Source: an uncultured Novosphingobium sp. (lineage in GTDB: Bacteria; Pseudomonadota; Alphaproteobacteria; Sphingomonadales; Sphingomonadaceae). From it: a stretch of 9,007 nt of DNA. The stretch spans positions 1-9,007 of the forward strand of contig CALKVF010000079.1 in the NCBI GenBank assembly GCA_937996535.1, read 5' to 3'. This document shows positions 5,679-9,007 of the stretch, piece after piece (within the stretch, counting starts at the first letter, position 1; the number at the start of each line of letters is the position of its first letter). The notes under the pieces were generated by a model. It did not search any database. It had not been told where the DNA came from and worked only from the letters and a program-made list of their open reading frames with translations. A program made the translations under genes and the position numbers.

Positions 5679-7840
5679 ACGAAGCTGTAGGGATCGATGT
5701 CGACGCCGACCCGCACCCCTTGCGGGAAAGTCAGCCGGCCCAGCCATTCGCGGATCACGTCCTGCACCTTGGCGCTGCGCCGGGCGTTGACCAGCAGCCG
5801 GTAGCGATAGCGCCCGCGCAGCAATGCCAGCGGGGCCGGGGCTGGGCCAAGGATCATCACATCGGGAAGATTGGGTGCAGAGCCGCCGATCGCGCGGGCC
5901 GCATCGCGGGCTTCAGCCTCGTCTTCGGAAGAGACGATGATTGCCGCCCAGCGCCCGAATGGCGGCGCGCCGGCATCGCGGCGGGCCTCGGCCTCGGCGG
6001 CATAGAAGGCATCGCGGTCGCCTGCGACAAGCGCGGCGATCACTGCGGATTCGGGGTGGCGGGTCTGGATCAGCACTTCGCCCGGCTTTTCGCCGCGCCC
6101 GGCGCGCCCGGCCACCTGCGCGACCTGCTGATAGGTGCGCTCGGCCGCGCGCAGATCGCCGCCTTCAAGGCCCAGATCGGCATCGACCACGCCGACTAGC
6201 GTGAGATCGGGAAAGTGATAGCCCTTGGTGACCAGCTGCGTGCCGACGATCACGTCGATCGCCTTGTTTTCGGCGGCCGCCACGAATTCGCCGATCTTTT
6301 CGGGCGTGTTGAGCGTGTCTGACGTCACCACCGCAACCCGCGCTTCGGGCAGCACCTGCGCCACTTCATCGGCGATACGTTCAACGCCGGGCCCGCAAGC
6401 GACCAGGCAATCGCCGGTGTGGCATTCGGGGCATTCGTCGGGCACCGGCACTTCGTGGCCGCAGTGGTGGCACGACAGCCGGCGCGAGAGCCGGTGTTCG
6501 ACCAGCCAGGCGCTGCAATTGGGGCACTGGAAGCGGTAGCCGCAGTGCCGGCACAGGGTCAGCGGGGCATAGCCGCGCCGGTTGAGGAACAGCAGCGATT
6601 GTTCGCCGCGCTCCAGCCGCGCCTGCATTTCCTTGACCAGCCGCGGGGCCAGCCAGTGGCCGCGCTCGGGCGCTTCGGTGCGCAGGTCGACCACCGCCAC
6701 GTCGGGCAGACTGGCGCCGCCGAACCGGCTCGGCAGGTCGATCTTGCGGTAAACCCCGGCCTCGGCCAGCTGGAGCGATTCGAGCGCCGGGGTGGCGCTC
6801 GCCAGGATCACCGGCACGGCTTCGAACCGGGCGCGGATCACGGCCACGTCGCGCGCATTGTAGCGCACCCCGTCGTCCTGCTTGAAGGACACCTCGTGGG
6901 CTTCGTCGACCACCACCAGCCCGAGCCGGGCATAGGGCAGGAACAGCGCCGAGCGCGCGCCGACCACGACCTGCGCCTCGCCCGAAGTGATCGCACGCCA
7001 CGCGCGCCGCCGCTCGCTCGCCTTGAGGCTCGAATGCCACAGCACCGGCGGCGTGCCGAAGCGGGCTTCGAAGCGGCGCAGGAAATTCTCGGTCAGCGCG
7101 ATTTCGGGCAGCAGGACCAGCACCTGCCGGTCCTGTCGGATCGCCTCGGCGATCGCCTCGAAATAGCATTCGGTCTTGCCCGATCCGGTCACCCCGTCGA
7201 GCAGGAAGGGCTGGAACCCCCCGGTCTTGACCGCATCGACGAACACGTCCGCCGCGCTGCGCTGGATGTCGGACAGTTCGGGCACGGCATGGTCGGCGCG
7301 GGCGCGGGGATAGCGGCGATCGAGATCGACCGTGACCGGTTCGAGGATCCCGGCGCTGACCATGCCGCGCAGCACGCCATCCGAGACCCCGGCAATCTCG
7401 GCCAGTTCGCGCACGCTGGCCTGTTCGCCGTGGAGCGCATCCATCGCGGCGGCGCGCTGCGGGGTCAGGCGCTTGGGCTCAAGCCCGGAGAGGCGATATT
7501 CGGTGGTCGTGCCGCCGCCGCGCAGCGCCGCCATCGATCCCAGCGCCATGCGCGCCACGGCATTCATCGGCGCGACGTAGTAATCGGCGCACCATTCGAT
7601 CAGGCGGCGCAAGGGCGCGGAAAACGGGCGGACCGGCAGCACTTCGAGGATCGGGCGCAGCTTGGCCTCGGGCACCACGTCGCCCGGCAGGCGGTCTGCT
7701 TCCCAGACGATCCCGAGCACCTGCCGCGGGCCGAGCGGGGCGATGACCAGCGATCCCGGCTCGACCGCCATATGCCGCGGCACCCGGTAATCGAGCACCG
7801 ACAACACGGGATTGAAAACAAGGAGTCGGGCGCGGTTCAT
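5675..7840 (-). CDS. priA: Primosomal protein N' (replication restart helicase PriA)
   Basis: PriA recognises stalled or repaired replication forks, unwinds the lagging strand 3' to 5', and starts reloading of the replicative helicase. The 721-residue protein has an N-terminal 3' DNA-binding region (LDYRVP near 17); Walker A GVTGSGKT (216-223); the DEAH box (312-315); eight zinc-binding cysteines at 430, 433, 439, 442, 457, 460, 470 and 473, in the spacing of the family's two zinc sites; motif V GTQLVTKGYHFPDL (533-546); motif VI QVAGRAGRG (575-583); and a C-terminal domain ending DIDPYSFV. All key residues are intact. The ATG at 7840 gives the standard MNRARLLVF start, although no ribosome binding site precedes it. 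The gene is divergent from the DUF4197 gene, and its TAA overlaps the ferritin-like gene stop by three of four bases. Confidence 0.97.
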   Translation of the reverse strand: MNRARLLVFNPVLSVLDYRVPRHMAVEPGSLVIAPLGPRQVLGIVWEADRLPGDVVPEAKLRPILEVLPVRPFSAPLRRLIEWCADYYVAPMNAVARMALGSMAALRGGGTTTEYRLSGLEPKRLTPQRAAAMDALHGEQASVRELAEIAGVSDGVLRGMVSAGILEPVTVDLDRRYPRARADHAVPELSDIQRSAADVFVDAVKTGGFQPFLLDGVTGSGKTECYFEAIAEAIRQDRQVLVLLPEIALTENFLRRFEARFGTPPVLWHSSLKASERRRAWRAITSGEAQVVVGARSALFLPYARLGLVVVDEAHEVSFKQDDGVRYNARDVAVIRARFEAVPVILASATPALESLQLAEAGVYRKIDLPSRFGGASLPDVAVVDLRTEAPERGHWLAPRLVKEMQARLERGEQSLLFLNRRGYAPLTLCRHCGYRFQCPNCSAWLVEHRLSRRLSCHHCGHEVPVPDECPECHTGDCLVACGPGVERIADEVAQVLPEARVAVVTSDTLNTPEKIGEFVAAAENKAIDVIVGTQLVTKGYHFPDLTLVGVVDADLGLEGGDLRAAERTYQQVAQVAGRAGRGEKPGEVLIQTRHPESAVIAALVAGDRDAFYAAEAEARRDAGAPPFGRWAAIIVSSEDEAEARDAARAIGGSAPNLPDVMILGPAPAPLALLRGRYRYRLLVNARRSAKVQDVIREWLGRLTFPQGVRVGVDIDPYSFV

Positions 7841-7848
7841 CTTTTGCG

Positions 7849-7856
7849 CCTATAGG
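7849..7856. promoter_or_regulatory. CCTATAGG palindrome, candidate -10 element in the priA/DUF4197 gap
   Basis: CTATAG fits an alphaproteobacterial -10 box in both directions because it is palindromic. For priA it is only 9 bases from the ATG, implying an almost leaderless mRNA. That would fit the absence of a ribosome binding site there. For the DUF4197 gene it would give a leader of about 45 bases. I find no good -35 partner on either strand. The gap is only 65 bases. Confidence 0.28.
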
Positions 7857-7905
7857 AGGTGCGAAGCGCGGGCGCGACACCCCCGTGCAACGGGAGCCGT
7901 GGACA

Positions 7906-8589
7906 ATGCCAGCCAAGACCCAGACCATCCCCACCCGCCGCGCGTTTCTGGCCGGAAGCGGCGCGCTGGCCGCACTTGCGCTGGCCGGCTGCGCCACCGG
8001 CCCGCGCATCAGCCTGACCGAGGCGGTGCGCCGGTTGCTGATGCTGTCCGCTGACAACGCCTTTGCCCGGTTGACCGCGCCCGGCGGGTTCTGGGACCAG
8101 CAGGTGACCCGGCTGGACTTGCCAGAGGTGTTTTCGGGGCGCGGGCTGGTGCTGCAACAGATCCTGACCTCGGTGCTGTTTCGCGAGCGGTTGCAGCGCG
8201 CGTTCAACCGGGTGGCCGAACGCGGCGCAGAGCGCGCCGCGCCGGTCGTTGCCGAAACGATCCGCACGATCGGCTATAACAATGCCCTCGCGCTGGTCAC
8301 CGGTAGCCCGCACGCAGCCAGCGACTATCTGCGCGGGCACATGGCGGGCAGCCTTGCCGAAGTGATGGTGCCCGCGCTGGGCGATGGGCTGCGCGTGGCG
8401 GAAGACCCGCTGGTGGGGCAGGCGCTTGCGGCGCTTGCCGGGGTCGATGTCAACGGCGTGGCCCGCACGTTCTCGCGGCAGGTCGATGATGCGATCTGGG
8501 GCGAAATCGGGCGGCAGGAAGCGGAAATCCGCGCCAACCCGGCCGCGACCCGCGATCCGTTGCTGATCGCGGTGTTCAAGGCCGTTTAG
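7906..8589 (+). CDS. DUF4197 family lipoprotein with twin-arginine-like signal
   Basis: A 227-residue exported protein. The N-terminus has a Tat-like motif TRRAFLAG (10-17), a hydrophobic stretch, and a lipobox LAGC with Cys29, so it is predicted to be lipidated after export. The mature part has DUF4197 traits: a segment ending in the motif LPEVF, then LQRAFNRVAERGAERAAPV (about 97-115), a TIGYNNALALVTGSPHAASDY stretch, and a C-terminal block AIWGEIGRQEAEIRANP-R-PLL-AVF (197-224). Length fits the family; the function is unknown. I chose the ATG at 7906, preceded by GGGAG (7892-7896) at 9 bases; a GTG at 7885 would add seven residues and has no such site. It is divergent from priA and lies 63 bases before the transaldolase gene on the same strand. 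Confidence 0.82.
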   Translation: MPAKTQTIPTRRAFLAGSGALAALALAGCATGPRISLTEAVRRLLMLSADNAFARLTAPGGFWDQQVTRLDLPEVFSGRGLVLQQILTSVLFRERLQRAFNRVAERGAERAAPVVAETIRTIGYNNALALVTGSPHAASDYLRGHMAGSLAEVMVPALGDGLRVAEDPLVGQALAALAGVDVNGVARTFSRQVDDAIWGEIGRQEAEIRANPAATRDPLLIAVFKAV

Positions 8590-8615
8590 TCTCTAGGCTC
8601 GCGGCGGTGGGTTGC

Positions 8616-8621
8616 CTATAG
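8616..8621 (+). promoter_or_regulatory. Candidate -10 element before the transaldolase gene
   Basis: CTATAG, the same hexamer found in the priA/DUF4197 gap, lies 31 bases before the GTG start. A GAATC (8629-8633), a possible CcrM methylation site (GANTC), follows. No convincing -35 box is seen 16-18 bases upstream. The gene may instead be read through from the DUF4197 gene, as no terminator hairpin with a T tract lies between. Confidence 0.25.
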
Positions 8622-8639
8622 CGGAGGGGAATCGCCTTC

Positions 8640-8644
8640 AGGAG
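8640..8644 (+). promoter_or_regulatory. Ribosome binding site for the transaldolase GTG start
   Basis: AGGAG lies 8 bases before the GTG at 8653, the ideal distance. It settles the non-ATG start, after which the protein begins with the conserved KFFADTAEI. Confidence 0.7.
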
Positions 8645-8652
8645 CACCACCC

Positions 8653-9007
8653 GTGAAATTCTTTGCTGACACCGCCGAAATCGACGAAATCAAGGATCTG
8701 GCCGCCACTGGCCTGCTCGATGGTGTCACGACCAATCCCTCGCTGATCATGAAGTCGGGCCGCGATTTCATGGAAGTGACCAAGGAAATCTGCGCTCTGG
8801 TCGATGGCCCGGTCAGCGCCGAAGTGGTCGCGCTCGATCACGCGGGCATGATGCGCGAGGCCGAAGTGCTGCGCAAGCTGGCCGACAACGTCTGCATCAA
8901 GGTGCCGCTGACCATCGACGGGCTCAAGACCTGCAAGGCGCTGACTAGCGATGGCACGATGGTCAACGTCACGCTGTGCTTCTCGGCCAATCAGGCGCTG
9001 CTCGCGG
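8653..9007 (+). CDS. Small transaldolase / fructose-6-phosphate aldolase, N-terminal part
   Basis: The first 118 codons of a gene cut off by the right edge; the family is about 215-220 residues. It is a TalC/FSA-type class I aldolase that forms a Schiff base with a dihydroxyacetone unit. It transfers that unit in the pentose phosphate pathway (transaldolase) or cleaves fructose 6-phosphate. Seen: KFFADTAEIDEIK at the start, DGVTTNPSLI (23-32), and the active-site lysine Lys83 in CIKVPLT, followed by the conserved turn DGLKTCKAL and NVTLCFSANQALLA. Start is GTG with AGGAG 8 bases upstream. Whether it is a true transaldolase or an aldolase depends on a residue in the missing half, so I give no symbol. 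Confidence 0.93.
   Translation, partial: MKFFADTAEIDEIKDLAATGLLDGVTTNPSLIMKSGRDFMEVTKEICALVDGPVSAEVVALDHAGMMREAEVLRKLADNVCIKVPLTIDGLKTCKALTSDGTMVNVTLCFSANQALLA

Noticed and set aside
4284..5747. A 487-codon open frame on the minus strand opposite the CPBP and ferritin-like genes
   Set aside because: It is a low-complexity Arg/Gln/His-rich translation spanning two well-supported genes on the other strand; a composition artefact.
6419..7855. A 478-codon open frame on the + strand opposite priA
   Set aside because: It is antisense to an intact, fully motif-bearing PriA. Its translation is rich in Arg, Gly, His and Gln without domains, which is typical of GC-rich shadow frames.
1..9007. Search for insertion sequences, tRNA genes, attachment sites and CRISPR repeats
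   Set aside because: No transposase or integrase motifs, terminal inverted repeats, spaced direct repeats or tRNA-like folds were seen by eye.

Overview
The window looks like ordinary chromosome from a GC-rich alphaproteobacterium, most likely a sphingomonad (Novosphingobium/Erythrobacter/Sphingomonas type). I infer this from the high GC content, the ATP synthase order delta-alpha, the AtpA N-terminus, and the gene set PriA, small transaldolase and DUF4197. No database search was possible, so the taxon is an inference. There are no mobile elements, tRNAs, rRNAs or CRISPR arrays, and coding density is very high: no gene-free stretch exceeds about 250 bases.

Left edge (1-880): the start of the F1 ATP synthase operon reads leftward, with atpH (delta subunit, GTG start) followed two bases later by atpA, which runs off the window. 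The region before atpH holds a weak promoter candidate and a small hairpin. Reading rightward from it is a 29-codon leader ORF with a good ribosome binding site, ending one base before the next gene.

Middle (881-5678): a DJ-1/PfpI-type amidotransferase-fold protein converges on a secreted, membrane-anchored trypsin-like protease, and their stop codons are directly abutting. Divergent from the protease is a compact three-gene block on the + strand: a full-length Ada methyl-phosphotriester/O6-alkylguanine repair regulator, a CPBP-family (Abi/CAAX) membrane protease overlapping it by 4 bases, and a ferritin-like di-iron four-helix protein 30 bases further on. These genes plus the DJ-1 gene look like a stress and damage-response group, although co-function is only inferred.

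Right (5675-9007): priA, the replication-restart helicase, reads leftward and its stop codon overlaps that of the ferritin-like gene. Divergent from priA are a DUF4197 lipoprotein with a twin-arginine-like signal and, at the window edge, a small transaldolase/fructose-6-phosphate aldolase with a GTG start.

I see no clearly new system. The best leads are the coupled leader ORF before the DJ-1 gene, the protease with its two-helix hairpin and unrecognised cysteine-bearing C-terminal domain, and the ada-CPBP-ferritin block with repeated GCGCAA sequences in front of it.
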